Counted from the stretch's first letter, positions 1 through 9,019 are shown. The stretch: 48,813 nt of DNA from Cyanobacteria bacterium UBA2566 (GCA_002340255.1 DDLS01000097.1:538-49350), one strand, 5' to 3'. A program made the numbers and translations. The notes: generated by a model not told the origin, from the sequence alone.

Positions 1-321
1 CCAGAATTCGGACTCTGTATCAGTTTCTTTGAGCTTGTCAAAGACTGCTAAGGCTTTCGCTAGAGCATTGACGCAACCATCACGGGTGAAGGATTCATTA
101 CAAGAATTGTTAGCCGTTGTTGCCTTGGTAGCTGTCTTAAAGCGCAAGTACAAGCGCTTACCCTGGAGACTAATGCTTACTCCCTTCGGGGTACTTCTCT
201 GGCAAGCTTTGAGGTAAAGCCTCACCAATTCGTGGTCAACATACTTGGATGGCTCAATGGAGTTCGAGTGGAAATACTCATTCACCAGAGACCATGCCTG
301 TTTAGTGTAATTGTCAGACAT
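1..321 (-). CDS. Site-specific integrase (tyrosine recombinase type), N-terminal part, cut by window edge
   Basis: The reading frame starts at ATG (321-319) and stays open for 107 codons to the window edge, so only the N-terminal region is visible. It begins MSDNYTKQAWSLVNEYFH and contains a GVSISLQGKRLYLRFKT stretch of the kind seen in the arm-binding part of phage-type integrases. The catalytic domain with its R-H-R-Y residues would lie left of the window. The identification rests mainly on context: the gene starts about 95 bases from a 3' tRNA fragment and points away from it, which is the usual layout for an integrase at the end of an element inserted in a tRNA gene. The same DNA read on the plus strand gives a 62-codon frame that I regard as a shadow. 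Family-level certainty is moderate. Confidence 0.6.
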   Translation of the reverse strand, partial: MSDNYTKQAWSLVNEYFHSNSIEPSKYVDHELVRLYLKACQRSTPKGVSISLQGKRLYLRFKTATKATTANNSCNESFTRDGCVNALAKALAVFDKLKETDTESEFW

Positions 322-415
322 CTGCCTATTTTCTGCCTATTTTCCTTTCAAGGTTCTACAAGGAAGATTTGGCAAAGCTTCTAGCCATTCAAATAGCGTT
401 AGCTATAATCTGAGA

Positions 416-441
416 GTGGGGTTCAAATCCCGCCGCTCCGA
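416..441 (+). other. 3' end of a tRNA gene (probably tRNA-Pro), candidate attR site
   Basis: The bases GGGTTCAAATCCCGCCGCTC (419-438) followed by CGA form a T-arm core and the 3' acceptor strand of a tRNA without CCA. The acceptor CGCTCCG plus discriminator A would pair with a 5' CGGAGCG, and C1-G72 with A73 is typical of bacterial tRNA-Pro. No 5' half, anticodon arm or matching 5' acceptor strand is found upstream, and the T-stem is perfect only for its three inner pairs. This is what remains of a tRNA 3' end at the distal junction of an integrated element. The orientation fits the integrase gene at 1-321, which would be inside the element on the left. Confidence 0.6.
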
Positions 442-537
442 TTGTGTTGAAAAACAAGCTTGGTCTAGAGTTGAAACAGCGAACCCACCAGCAAGAACGG
501 GTGCGCTTACACGTCGTCGTTCACATAAATTCCTCAT

Positions 538-1743
538 ATGGTAGATTGGCGGAAAGTATGGCGAAGTCTGATTGCTCGTTTATCTCAATGGTGGCAACAG
601 ATCTCGAAGAAGCTACGCAGGGCTTCAGTTGCTAGTGCTGATTCCTCTCAAAAACCGCCCCTCAGTTATACTCACTATGAATTCCTGTTTAATCAGCTTC
701 TGGAAGGGGTAAATACCCAAGGATGGAGCCTCAAAGAAATCAATCAATTTTTTAGCCAATGGCAAGAGCGCACAACTGAAGAAGAATGGTTGGCATGGTT
801 AGAGCGCTTTGGTGAAAGGGTTTTAGGGTCTCGTTCGCCTAATCTGGAGTTAGCTCAACGGATGGTCAAGTTAGCAAACGTTTATCCTAGACCTTTGGGA
901 CAATGTTCCCGTGAAATTGGTTTGGCTCTTTTGGAGCGCCCCAGAGAAGCAGAGCCGGAAGTCATCGAAGAACCGCAGGTAGACGAGTCACCCTCGGTAG
1001 TGGAAGAAAAACCGGTGGTGCTAGAGCCTCCAGCGATCGAGAAACTTCCGATTCCTAAACCTCCTGAACCCCAAGAGAAGCCTAAAGAGAATCTTCAACC
1101 CCCTCAGAAACGTCCTCAACCCCGTCTAGAGTTACCTTCTTTGAATAGTTTGTCAGGGGTATTGCATTTGTTGCAATTACGACCCCAGATGGTGCAACGG
1201 TTGGCACAACAGATGGGTATTGAGACGAATAAACCAGAGGAGGTATTACAGGAGTTGAAGATGAGGGCGCTGATGAAGTCGAGTGTGGAGCAGGAGGAAC
1301 AGGGAAATTTACGGGGGGCGATCGCCTATGTGGATCGGGCACTGAGTTTAAATACTCAGTCAGCGATCGCCTGGGCCATGAAAGGAGATCTATTATTTAA
1401 GTTACAGAAATTTGAACAGGCGATCGCGGCCTACGATCGCACAATAACGGTTAACCCTAACGATGAGCAAACCTGGTATAACCGAGGAATGGCTCAGTTT
1501 CAATTGCAGAACTTTGAGTTAGCTTTGGCGAGTTTTGAACAAGCGCTGAATCTAGAACCGAGTTTTTATGCAGCTTGGAAAAATAAGGCGATTTCCCTGT
1601 TGAATTTAGGACGCGATCGCGAAGCTCTTGAAGTGTGCGATCTCGCTTTAGGGATGCAACCTGACGATCCAGTATTACATACCTGCCAGGAAAAGGCACA
1701 GGAGAGTTTAGAGCGTCGGGATAAAATGGGGGATGGGGAATAG
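538..1743 (+). CDS. TPR-repeat protein with a proline/glutamate-rich linker
   Basis: This 401-residue protein has a basic, tryptophan-rich start (MVDWRKVWRSLIARLSQWWQ), a helical region to about residue 135, a Pro/Glu-rich linker at about 138-200 and, at about 240-385, three to four tetratricopeptide repeats (for example YVDRALSLNTQSAIAWAMKG and AFYDRTI-like units with the W-G-Y-A-P spacing). TPR arrays are protein-protein scaffolds, and nothing here shows a catalytic role. No signal peptide is evident. The ATG at 538 is the first in frame, without a strong ribosome-binding site. The C-terminal end is rich in charged residues and stops inside a GGGGAATAGGGAAT-type low-complexity stretch. It is the first chromosomal gene beyond the integration junction. 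Its function is unknown. Confidence 0.8.
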   Translation: MVDWRKVWRSLIARLSQWWQQISKKLRRASVASADSSQKPPLSYTHYEFLFNQLLEGVNTQGWSLKEINQFFSQWQERTTEEEWLAWLERFGERVLGSRSPNLELAQRMVKLANVYPRPLGQCSREIGLALLERPREAEPEVIEEPQVDESPSVVEEKPVVLEPPAIEKLPIPKPPEPQEKPKENLQPPQKRPQPRLELPSLNSLSGVLHLLQLRPQMVQRLAQQMGIETNKPEEVLQELKMRALMKSSVEQEEQGNLRGAIAYVDRALSLNTQSAIAWAMKGDLLFKLQKFEQAIAAYDRTITVNPNDEQTWYNRGMAQFQLQNFELALASFEQALNLEPSFYAAWKNKAISLLNLGRDREALEVCDLALGMQPDDPVLHTCQEKAQESLERRDKMGDGE

Positions 1744-1889
1744 GGAATTTCAGCGCATCACCGCGTATCTTCATTCGTCCATCTCCCTATCCCCTGCCCA
1801 AATTCGCGCTGAATTGCGATCGGGATGCTATCCTATTTTGGAAGTCTGTATCATTAAAAAAACTAAAGGGTTTTGCCCTTCATGGGAAG

Positions 1890-1946
1890 CGCCCAATTCC
1901 ATTAACCTGTTCATGTCCGCTTGCGGAAACTGTCCTATAGACAGGA
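1890..1946. repeat. Small palindromes in the spacer between the TPR gene and ppiC
   Basis: The 263-base spacer holds two adjacent short hairpins: TCCGC-tt-GCGGA (around 1917-1928) and CTGTC-ctata-GACAG (around 1929-1943). The first, within CATGTCCGCTTGCGGAAAC, recurs with another loop at 19395-19413 inside a different repeat. I see no gene here; the 80-codon open frame across it has no coding character. Confidence 0.45.
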
Positions 1947-2006
1947 GGGGGGAGAAGGAAACCGGCCAAATCTAATTTAACTGCGATCGCTTATTGATGA
2001 GAACCA

Positions 2007-2762
2007 ATGGTAGAAATTCTACAAGTCGGCAACCGAGTCATTCAAACGGATGAAATTTTAACACTACTCACCCGTTATCAATTAATGCCCCATGTGGTGC
2101 GCGGATTAGTGATTGATCGGGCGATCGCCGATTTCTCCTGCACTCCCGAAGAAATTGAAACTGCCCTCAAATCCGTCCACAGTCAACTGAAATTCACCAC
2201 TCCAGAAGACAAAGCGGCTTGGCTGGAAAATCAGGGCATGAATGCCGAACAATTCCAAGAAGTGTCCATCCGTCCCCTGCTGATCGAAAAATTTAAACAA
2301 GCCAATTGGGGCAATAAAGTTGAATCCTACTTTCTCAGTCGCAAAACCCACCTCGATCAGGTCGTATATTCCCTGATTCGCACCAAAGACCTGGGATTAG
2401 CCCAAGAAATCTACTTTCGGATTCAAGAAGAAGAAGAAAGTTTTGCCAATCTAGCCCGCGAATACTCCCAAGGGCCTGAGGCTCATACGGGAGGAGTGTT
2501 AGGACCGGTCTCCGTCTCGACTCCCCACCCCATCCTGGCCAAACTGCTCTCGATTTCCCAGCCAGCTCAACTCTGGCCGCCCCGGAATTTAGGAGAATGG
2601 TATGTTATCGTCCGGTTGGAAAAATTCATTCCTGCCAAATTTGATGATGCGATGAGACGACAGTTAATTGATGAATTATTTGAACTCTGGATGCGAGAAG
2701 AAGTCCAAAAACTAGGGCCTATCCGCTCCCTCTGGTCATCTGACGAACAAGAAAACCGATGA
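2007..2762 (+). CDS. PpiC-type (parvulin) peptidyl-prolyl isomerase linked to type I secretion
   Basis: This 251-residue protein has an N-terminal helical SurA-like part (about 1-105) and a parvulin-type rotamase domain (about 110-210) containing FANLAREYSQGPEAHTGGVLGPV, the characteristic S-x-G-P/G-G-x-LG segment. Parvulins catalyse cis-trans isomerisation of prolyl bonds. There is no signal peptide, so it would act in the cytoplasm, unlike SurA. It ends 40 bases before the ABC exporter gene and is on the same strand, so the two are likely co-transcribed. In cyanobacteria such proteins are often found beside HlyB/HlyD-type exporters, where a role in keeping the substrate secretion-competent is plausible but is inference here. 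The ATG follows a spacer rich in HIP1-like sequence. Confidence 0.85.
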   Translation: MVEILQVGNRVIQTDEILTLLTRYQLMPHVVRGLVIDRAIADFSCTPEEIETALKSVHSQLKFTTPEDKAAWLENQGMNAEQFQEVSIRPLLIEKFKQANWGNKVESYFLSRKTHLDQVVYSLIRTKDLGLAQEIYFRIQEEEESFANLAREYSQGPEAHTGGVLGPVSVSTPHPILAKLLSISQPAQLWPPRNLGEWYVIVRLEKFIPAKFDDAMRRQLIDELFELWMREEVQKLGPIRSLWSSDEQENR

Positions 2763-2802
2763 AACCCAATTTTTAATTTCTAATTTTTAATTTCTAATTG
2801 AT

Positions 2803-5800
2803 ATGACTCAAGCTGTCTCGCCTTCTCAAATCCAGGGATTTTTAGCCAAAGTCCATCCCTTCGATCAGCTTAATCCCAGTAGCTTAGAGCAGTTAACCTC
2901 TGGATGTAAACTGTTGCGCTATGCGATCGGGCAACCGATTATCATTCGGGAAAAAGTGCCCGCTCAAGTGTCTATCCTCTATCAAGGTCAAGTGCGGATT
3001 TTAGGCTATGACCAACGGCGACAAACCACGGTGAGCTTAAAACGAGCTGAACCCGGAGAGGTGATGGGATGGGCCAGTTTGTTTCGCCAGAGTGGGTGTG
3101 AAACGGCCCTCGCGTCCACGGAAGTTATTTGTATTACTGTAGATGCCCAAGACTTTCTGCACTTAATCGATCGCGAACCCCAATTTAGAGAGAGCCTCGC
3201 TCAACAGGTCTCCATCAGTGAGGTCTTTGAACTACTGAGTGTGGAACTCGGTCGCAGAGCCGATGGGACGGCAGACTTAAAAGAACTGACATTTAAGGCG
3301 ATCGCCCATGCCACGGCGGTTAACTTACCCTCTGGCAACCTGCAAGTCAGGGATTTGATTAATACCCTCAATCCCTCCCGCCTGTGGCTCGTCAGTAGTG
3401 GAACCGTAGGCGACTTTACTGCCGGCTCAAATGTCCCTCTGAATGACCTGGCCGAACAACCCAATCAAAGACTACCCATTAAAGGCAGATGGGGAGCCAG
3501 ATTATTAGCGGTTGACCTCTTCCAAGAAACAGAAGACCCCATTGCCCCTCCCACGGGGCCCCAGACTGTTTCACCAACTCCGGTCAAGCCACCCCTGAAA
3601 AAAGCCCCCATTAGCACCCTATCCCCTAGGAAACAGCTAGAGGGAGAAGACAGTGGAGTCGATATCAGTCGCGCTCCAGAACAGATCCCCGAACTCGAAC
3701 AAGGCAATGACGATCGCATCAACTATCCCTTTGTACGCGGCAAAGGCGAAATCGATGCCCCCATGGCCTGCTTCAAGATGTTGAGCCAGTTCATGAAAGT
3801 CTCCTTCCGTCGGGATGTGATTCGCAAAGTCCTAGAAAATCAACTGCGAAGTGTTGGGCAAATCTCCTTAACGGTTTGTGGGGCGATCTCCGAAATGATG
3901 GGACTACAGGCACAAATGGTGCAATTGCCCGCCGCATCCATCAACCGTATCAAAGGCCCCGCCATGATTCCCTGGGGCCAAAGCTTTGCCATCCTCTACC
4001 GGATCAACGAACGAGAAGTGGTCATGGCAGTGCCCGAAAAAGGCATTACCCGCAGGCGAGTTGCCGACTTTGCCGAAGAATGGGGCGTAATTCAAGGACA
4101 AGTGCTGCTGCTCCAGTCCCCCCCAGACCGACAACGGGAAAAATTTGGCCTAAGTTGGTTTGTCCCTGCCCTAATTAAATATCGGGGCATCCTGATCCAA
4201 GTCTTTATCGCCTCATTCTTCGTCCAGCTCTTTGGTCTGGCGAACCCCCTAATCACCCAGGTGATTATCGATAAAGTTCTCGTACAACGGAGCATCGACA
4301 CCCTAGATATTTTGGGTCTATTCCTCCTAGGGGTGGCCATCTTTGAAGCCATTCTCACCCTGCTGAGAACCTATCTCTTTGTCGATACCACCAACCGTAT
4401 TGACCTGGGACTCGGCTCAGAAGTCATTGCCCACCTGCTCAGGCTACCCCTAGAATACTTTGACCGCCGACGGGTTGGGGAACTGGCTGGACGGATTAAC
4501 GAATTAGAAAATATCCGTCAATTTCTCACCGGAACAGCCCTCACCGTTGTTCTCGATGCCGTCTTCTCCGTGGTCTACATCGCCGTGATGTTTGTCTATA
4601 GCTGGCAGCTCTCCCTCGTTGCTCTGGCTACCGTTCCCCTGTTTGCCCTGGTAACCATCGTTGCTTCGCCTATTGTCCGCCGCCAACTGCGCCACAAAGC
4701 CGAACGCTACGCTGACGTGCAATCCTATCTGGTAGAAGTGCTATCCGGGATTCAAACAGTAAAAGCCCAGAATATTGAGCTAAAATCCCGCTGGCAATGG
4801 CAAGAACGATACGCCAAATATATTAAATCTGGGTTTCGCTCCGTTCTCACCTTTAGTACCGCTGGTTCCATTAGCGGATTCCTGAATAAACTCTCTGGAC
4901 TATTAATTCTCTGGTTTGGAGCACAAATGGTCCTGACAACTGCCTCGACGGATAACCCCTTTACCTTGGGACAGTTAATTGCCTTCCGGATTATTGCGGG
5001 TTATACAACCTCCCCTCTATTGCGCCTGATTCAACTGTGGCAAAGTTTCCAGGAAACTGGGCTATCCATTGAACGACTCTCTGATGTTCTTGATGCCAAT
5101 CCAGAAGCCGATGAAGCGAACCGTTCCAATATTTCCATGCCTCCTATTCATGGCCATGTGAAGTATGAAGATGTGTCCTTCCGGTTTGCCAGCGCGAATA
5201 CCTGGCAACTGATGAATGTGAATTTAGACTTTCCCCAAGGACAGTTTGTGGGAATTGTCGGCCAAAGTGGTTCCGGTAAATCCACGCTGATGAAACTGCT
5301 GCAACGGTTATATGAACCAGGTTCTGGCCGTATCCTGGTAGACCAGTTAGATGTGAGTAAGGTAGAGCTGTACTCCCTGCGTCGGCAAATTGGGGTGGTT
5401 CTCCAAGATACGCTTTTGTTTAATGGTTCAGTGCAAGAAAATATTGCTTTGGCGAACCCCGATGCTACGGAGCAGGAAATTATCGAAGCAGCGAAAGTGG
5501 CGGTAGCTCACGAGTTTATTATGTCCTTGCCCCAAGGATATAACACGGTTGTGGGCGAGAGAGGGGCGAATTTATCTGGGGGACAGAGGCAACGGATTGC
5601 GATCGCCCGTACTGTCCTTCAAAGACCTCACTTACTAATTCTTGATGAAGCCACCTCTGCCCTAGACTATGATAGTGAGCGACAAGTGTGCCAAAATCTG
5701 GCCCAAACATTCAAAGGAGAAACGGTCTTCTTTATTACGCACCGCTTAACGACAGTGCGCAATGCAGATGTAATTATTATGATGGATCAAGGTTCCGTTG

Positions 5801-5883
5801 TTGAACAGGGAACCCATGCTGAACTGATGGCTCTCAAAGGACGGTATTACTGTCTGTTTGAGCAACAGGACTCCCAGTTGTAG
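2803..5883 (+). CDS. Type I secretion ABC exporter with cyclic-nucleotide-binding domain and degenerate C39 domain
   Basis: This is a 1026-residue fused transporter. Residues about 15-140 resemble a cNMP-binding (CAP-like) domain; a linker rich in Pro follows; about 305-445 is a C39-peptidase-like domain; about 460-740 holds the transmembrane domain; about 780-1020 is the nucleotide-binding domain. Walker A GQSGSGKST is at 820-828, the signature LSGGQRQR at 924-931 and Walker B with DE at 948-949, all intact. The peptidase domain has lost its catalytic residues: the usual D-C-G is D318-A319-P320, and the His before F-V-V is Ser394. It is therefore expected to bind substrate like the HlyB C39-like domain and not to cleave a leader. 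It probably energises export through the HlyD partner downstream and an outer-membrane channel encoded elsewhere. The ligand of the N-terminal domain is unknown. Confidence 0.9.
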   Translation: MTQAVSPSQIQGFLAKVHPFDQLNPSSLEQLTSGCKLLRYAIGQPIIIREKVPAQVSILYQGQVRILGYDQRRQTTVSLKRAEPGEVMGWASLFRQSGCETALASTEVICITVDAQDFLHLIDREPQFRESLAQQVSISEVFELLSVELGRRADGTADLKELTFKAIAHATAVNLPSGNLQVRDLINTLNPSRLWLVSSGTVGDFTAGSNVPLNDLAEQPNQRLPIKGRWGARLLAVDLFQETEDPIAPPTGPQTVSPTPVKPPLKKAPISTLSPRKQLEGEDSGVDISRAPEQIPELEQGNDDRINYPFVRGKGEIDAPMACFKMLSQFMKVSFRRDVIRKVLENQLRSVGQISLTVCGAISEMMGLQAQMVQLPAASINRIKGPAMIPWGQSFAILYRINEREVVMAVPEKGITRRRVADFAEEWGVIQGQVLLLQSPPDRQREKFGLSWFVPALIKYRGILIQVFIASFFVQLFGLANPLITQVIIDKVLVQRSIDTLDILGLFLLGVAIFEAILTLLRTYLFVDTTNRIDLGLGSEVIAHLLRLPLEYFDRRRVGELAGRINELENIRQFLTGTALTVVLDAVFSVVYIAVMFVYSWQLSLVALATVPLFALVTIVASPIVRRQLRHKAERYADVQSYLVEVLSGIQTVKAQNIELKSRWQWQERYAKYIKSGFRSVLTFSTAGSISGFLNKLSGLLILWFGAQMVLTTASTDNPFTLGQLIAFRIIAGYTTSPLLRLIQLWQSFQETGLSIERLSDVLDANPEADEANRSNISMPPIHGHVKYEDVSFRFASANTWQLMNVNLDFPQGQFVGIVGQSGSGKSTLMKLLQRLYEPGSGRILVDQLDVSKVELYSLRRQIGVVLQDTLLFNGSVQENIALANPDATEQEIIEAAKVAVAHEFIMSLPQGYNTVVGERGANLSGGQRQRIAIARTVLQRPHLLILDEATSALDYDSERQVCQNLAQTFKGETVFFITHRLTTVRNADVIIMMDQGSVVEQGTHAELMALKGRYYCLFEQQDSQL

Positions 5884-5910
5884 GGAAATGGGGGAATGGA
5901 GAATATCACC

Positions 5911-5945
5911 CATTACCCATTACCCATTACCCATTACCCATTACC
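5911..5945. repeat. Heptamer tandem repeat CATTACC, five copies
   Basis: Five perfect consecutive copies of CATTACC lie between the exporter stop and the adaptor start. This is the class of short tandemly repeated heptamers known from filamentous cyanobacteria. An in-frame ATG at 5896 would translate through it, but the resulting sequence is repetitive and unlike the conserved start of the downstream family. Confidence 0.9.
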
Positions 5946-5952
5946 AAGATTT

Positions 5953-7449
5953 ATGAAAACACAAGCCAAATACACAGAAACCTATATCGAACAACCCATA
6001 TTGCTAGAGCGGCCGGTGATTTGGTCTCAAGTCCTGGTGTGGCTGCTCCTGTTGATTACGTCGTCGGGAATTGCTTGGGCGGCGATCGCCGAAATAGAAC
6101 AGGCGGTTCCTGCCCAAGGACAACTCGAACCCCAAGGATCGGTCAATGAAGTGAAATCCCCTACCAGTGGAATGGTGCGGGAAATCTTGATTGAAGATGG
6201 GGATGTGGTACAAGAAGGAGAACTATTAATTACCTTTGACCCCACAGCCCCCCAAGCGGATATTGAATCGCTGACCAAGCAAGAAATTACTCTGAAAGAA
6301 GAAATAGAGATTTACGATCGCATTCTCTCAGGTGGAAATATCCAAAGTGGTCCTCCAGAGTTAGCCTCTTTAGCTAGTTTGCGTCAAACCCTCTTGGCAG
6401 AAAACGAATACTTTAATGCTCAACTCGATGGCTATAACCCAAATCAAGCGGTCAGTAGTGCCTTTAATAGTAACCAAGACCGACTCTTGAGTGCTTCGCG
6501 TGCTGAGTATCAATCAAGGGTAGAAGCGGCTCGGCTGAAAATTGCTGAGTTGGATAAACAGATTAACCGTACCCAACGCCAAGCGAGTGCCATCTCTAAT
6601 CGGATTCAAAAAACCGAAGAAACCCTAGCAATTAATGAGAAAACCCTAGACCGCATTCGTCCCTTGGTTGAAGAAGGGGCCCTATCCCAACTCCAATACG
6701 ATCGCCAAGAACAGGAAGTGCTACGCTATCAGGACGAGTTGCTCGCTAGAGAAGGGGAAATTGAACAACTCGAGATTGAGGAACAACGGTTGCGGGTAGA
6801 AAAAGCCCAATCTCAAGAAGCTGTATCCAATGCGATCGCCATTTCTGCTAAGGATATTTTAACTAGGGTGGCCGATAACCAACGCCGGATTGCTGAAATC
6901 GATTCCCAACTGGCCCGCGCTAAAATTGAGACCAAGAAACGGTTAGCCGAAGTTGAAGGAGAACTGATCAAAGCTCGACAGGCTCTGGGTTATCAGGAAT
7001 TGAGAGCGCCTGTTAGTGGTGTGGTATTTGATTTACAAGCCGGGACAGGACACGTAGCCCAAGCCACAGAGCGCCTACTCTCCATTGTTCCCAATGATGC
7101 CTTGGTTGCTGAAGTTTATATCCCAAACAAGGATATTGGTTTTGTCGATGAAGGGATGCAAGTGGAGTTAGATGTCTCCTCTTTCCCCTCTTCTGAGTTT
7201 GGCACCATTAAAGGAACTCTGACTTGGATTGGCTCAGATGCCCTAGAGCCGACGCAAGTCCGCCCATTCTATGCATTCCCAGCCAAAATTCAATTGGATA
7301 AACAGTATTTCACCATTAATGATAAACAATTGGATTTGCAAGCCGGGATGGATATTAGTGCCAACATTAAAGTCCGCAAACGGACTATTTTAAGTCTGTT
7401 AACCGATAAATTTGACACCAAAATCCGCAGCTTAGAAACCGTTCGTTAA
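5953..7449 (+). CDS. HlyD-type membrane fusion (adaptor) protein
   Basis: This 498-residue adaptor should bridge the inner-membrane exporter encoded just upstream to an outer-membrane channel. The N-terminus is cytoplasmic, a single membrane anchor lies at about 26-45 (WSQVLVWLLLLITSSGIAWA), a split biotinyl-lipoyl-like domain follows (GSVNEVKSPTSGMVREILIE at about 62-81, and the second half ELRAPVSGVVFDLQAGTG after the hairpin), and about 190-350 is a long alpha-hairpin coiled coil. The C-terminal beta-barrel part contains the family-typical segment with IPNKDIGFVDEGMQVELDV. I chose the ATG at 5953 because the in-frame ATG at 5896 only adds residues encoded by the CATTACC repeats. The gene is on the same strand as the exporter, 69 bases apart. 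Confidence 0.92.
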   Translation: MKTQAKYTETYIEQPILLERPVIWSQVLVWLLLLITSSGIAWAAIAEIEQAVPAQGQLEPQGSVNEVKSPTSGMVREILIEDGDVVQEGELLITFDPTAPQADIESLTKQEITLKEEIEIYDRILSGGNIQSGPPELASLASLRQTLLAENEYFNAQLDGYNPNQAVSSAFNSNQDRLLSASRAEYQSRVEAARLKIAELDKQINRTQRQASAISNRIQKTEETLAINEKTLDRIRPLVEEGALSQLQYDRQEQEVLRYQDELLAREGEIEQLEIEEQRLRVEKAQSQEAVSNAIAISAKDILTRVADNQRRIAEIDSQLARAKIETKKRLAEVEGELIKARQALGYQELRAPVSGVVFDLQAGTGHVAQATERLLSIVPNDALVAEVYIPNKDIGFVDEGMQVELDVSSFPSSEFGTIKGTLTWIGSDALEPTQVRPFYAFPAKIQLDKQYFTINDKQLDLQAGMDISANIKVRKRTILSLLTDKFDTKIRSLETVR

Positions 7450-7494
7450 TACCCTCTTGGGAATCGGGGAATCGGGGAATGGGGAGACGCAGGG

Positions 7495-7557
7495 ATTCCC
7501 TATTCCCTATTCCCTATTCCCTATTCCCTATTCCCTATTCCCTATTCCCTATTCCCT
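7495..7557. repeat. Heptamer tandem repeat ATTCCCT, nine copies
   Basis: Nine perfect ATTCCCT copies end one base before the rfbC start codon. They are preceded by a lead-in (GGGGAGACGCAGG) that recurs, slightly changed, before the repeat at 9020. Nine copies equal 63 bases, so an upstream in-frame ATG at 7457 could read through as a repeated FPIPYSL peptide; I consider this spurious. Confidence 0.92.
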
Positions 7558-7558
7558 T

Positions 7559-8107
7559 ATGCAGTGTATTCCAACAAAAATTCCCGACGTTCTGATCCTA
7601 AAACCCAAAGTTTTTGGAGACGATCGCGGCTTCTTTTTTGAAAGTTATAATCACAAACGCTTTTTTGAAATTACCGGCCAATCTGTGGAGTTTGTCCAAG
7701 ATAATCATTCTCGCTCCGTGAAGGGAGTATTAAGGGGCCTGCATTACCAAATTCAACAAGCCCAAGGTAAACTCGTCCGTGCTGCAGTCGGCGAAATTTT
7801 AGATGTGGCTGTGGATATCCGCAAAAGCAGCCCCCATTTTGGCCAGTGGGTTAGTTGTTTGTTAAGCGCCCAAAATCATCGCCAGTTATGGATTCCGCCT
7901 GGATTTGCCCATGGGTTTGTCGTGCTGTCGGAAATAGCAGAGGTACTGTATAAAGCCAGTGATTATTATGCTCCCCAACACGAGCGATCGATTTTGTGGA
8001 ACGATCCCAATATCGCCATTGATTGGCAAATTGAAGGCTTAGAGCCGACCTTATCCACTAAGGATCGGGCGGGTAAGCTATTGTCAGATGCTGAGGTGTA
8101 TTCATGA
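7559..8107 (+). CDS. rfbC: dTDP-4-dehydrorhamnose 3,5-epimerase
   Basis: This 182-residue protein catalyses the third step of dTDP-L-rhamnose synthesis, the double epimerisation of dTDP-4-keto-6-deoxyglucose, in the cytoplasm. Family segments visible are GDDRGFFFESYN near the start, FVQDNHSRSVKGVLRGLHYQ (with the conserved His of the active site) and WIPPGFAHGFVVLSE. The start at 7559 (MQCIPTKIPDVLILKPKVF) matches the family N-terminus; the longer frame from 7457 only adds the heptamer-encoded sequence. Its end overlaps the rfbD start by ATGA, so the two are translationally coupled. It probably feeds rhamnose into a surface polysaccharide or glycoprotein. Confidence 0.95.
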   Translation: MQCIPTKIPDVLILKPKVFGDDRGFFFESYNHKRFFEITGQSVEFVQDNHSRSVKGVLRGLHYQIQQAQGKLVRAAVGEILDVAVDIRKSSPHFGQWVSCLLSAQNHRQLWIPPGFAHGFVVLSEIAEVLYKASDYYAPQHERSILWNDPNIAIDWQIEGLEPTLSTKDRAGKLLSDAEVYS

Positions 8108-8991
8108 CCCGAATTTTGGTAACTGGGGCCCAAGGGCAGTTGGGCCAAGAGTTGGTCACCTTGTTGACATCCTTGGGAGAGATCAGAGGAATCGATCGCA
8201 ATGAACTCGATTTAACGGAATTTGACAAGGTGGAAGCCTTTTGGCAAGATTTGCAGCCGGATATTGTGGTGCATGGAGCTGCCTATACCGCAGTGGATAA
8301 AGCCGAAGAGGATGTTGATTTGGCCATGCAGGTGAATGGGGAAGTACCGGGAAAATTAGCCCGTTTAGCAGCCGCTTCTGGGACTCAGTTAATCCATATT
8401 TCCACGGATTATGTGTTTGATGGCAGTAAAAATCAGCCCTATTTGGAAACTGACCAGACTAACCCCCTGAGTTCCTATGGGCGATCCAAGTTGCAGGGCG
8501 AACAGGTGGTGCAAGAGAGTGGTGCAACCTTTGCCATCCTCAGAACTGCGTGGGTGTATGGAAATGGCATGACGGGTAACTTTGTCAAAACCATGTTACG
8601 TCTGGGTCAAGAGCGGGAAGAACTGCGTGTGGTGTACGATCAAGTGGGTTCGCCAACCTGGACAGTGGATTTGGCGGGAGCGATCGCCCAATTGATTCCC
8701 AAGCTGAATTCGGAAACAGTAGGTATTTATCATTACACGAATGCAGGAGTGACCAGTTGGTATGATTTTGCGATCGCCATTTTTGAAGAAGCCCAAAAGT
8801 TAGGCATTCCCCTAAAAATTAAACGAGTGCTTCCCATTACCACCGACCAATATCCCACCCCCGCCAAACGTCCCGCTTACTCCGTTCTTTCAGGCAAAAA
8901 ACTCGCCGATCTTCTCGGAACCCCTGCCCCCCACTGGCGGCAAAGTTTACAGAAAATGTTAGCCGAATATGCCGAAAACTTAGTTTATTAG
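8104..8991 (+). CDS. rfbD: dTDP-4-dehydrorhamnose reductase
   Basis: This 295-residue short-chain-dehydrogenase-type protein carries out the last step to dTDP-L-rhamnose. It opens with the Rossmann motif ILVTGAQGQLGQEL (G-x-x-G-x-x-G), has HGAAYTAVDKAEED, the STDYVFDGS segment and the catalytic Y-x-x-x-K in SSYGRSKLQGE. The ATG overlaps the rfbC stop. The length is normal for the family. It is followed by a spacer with a second heptamer array and then rfbA. Confidence 0.95.
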   Translation: MTRILVTGAQGQLGQELVTLLTSLGEIRGIDRNELDLTEFDKVEAFWQDLQPDIVVHGAAYTAVDKAEEDVDLAMQVNGEVPGKLARLAAASGTQLIHISTDYVFDGSKNQPYLETDQTNPLSSYGRSKLQGEQVVQESGATFAILRTAWVYGNGMTGNFVKTMLRLGQEREELRVVYDQVGSPTWTVDLAGAIAQLIPKLNSETVGIYHYTNAGVTSWYDFAIAIFEEAQKLGIPLKIKRVLPITTDQYPTPAKRPAYSVLSGKKLADLLGTPAPHWRQSLQKMLAEYAENLVY

Positions 8992-9019
8992 GGTAATCAG
9001 GGAGTTGGGAGACGCGGTG

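Noticed and set aside
1733..1975. An 80-codon open frame after the TPR gene
   Set aside because: It covers short palindromes, has no ribosome-binding site and shows no family similarity.
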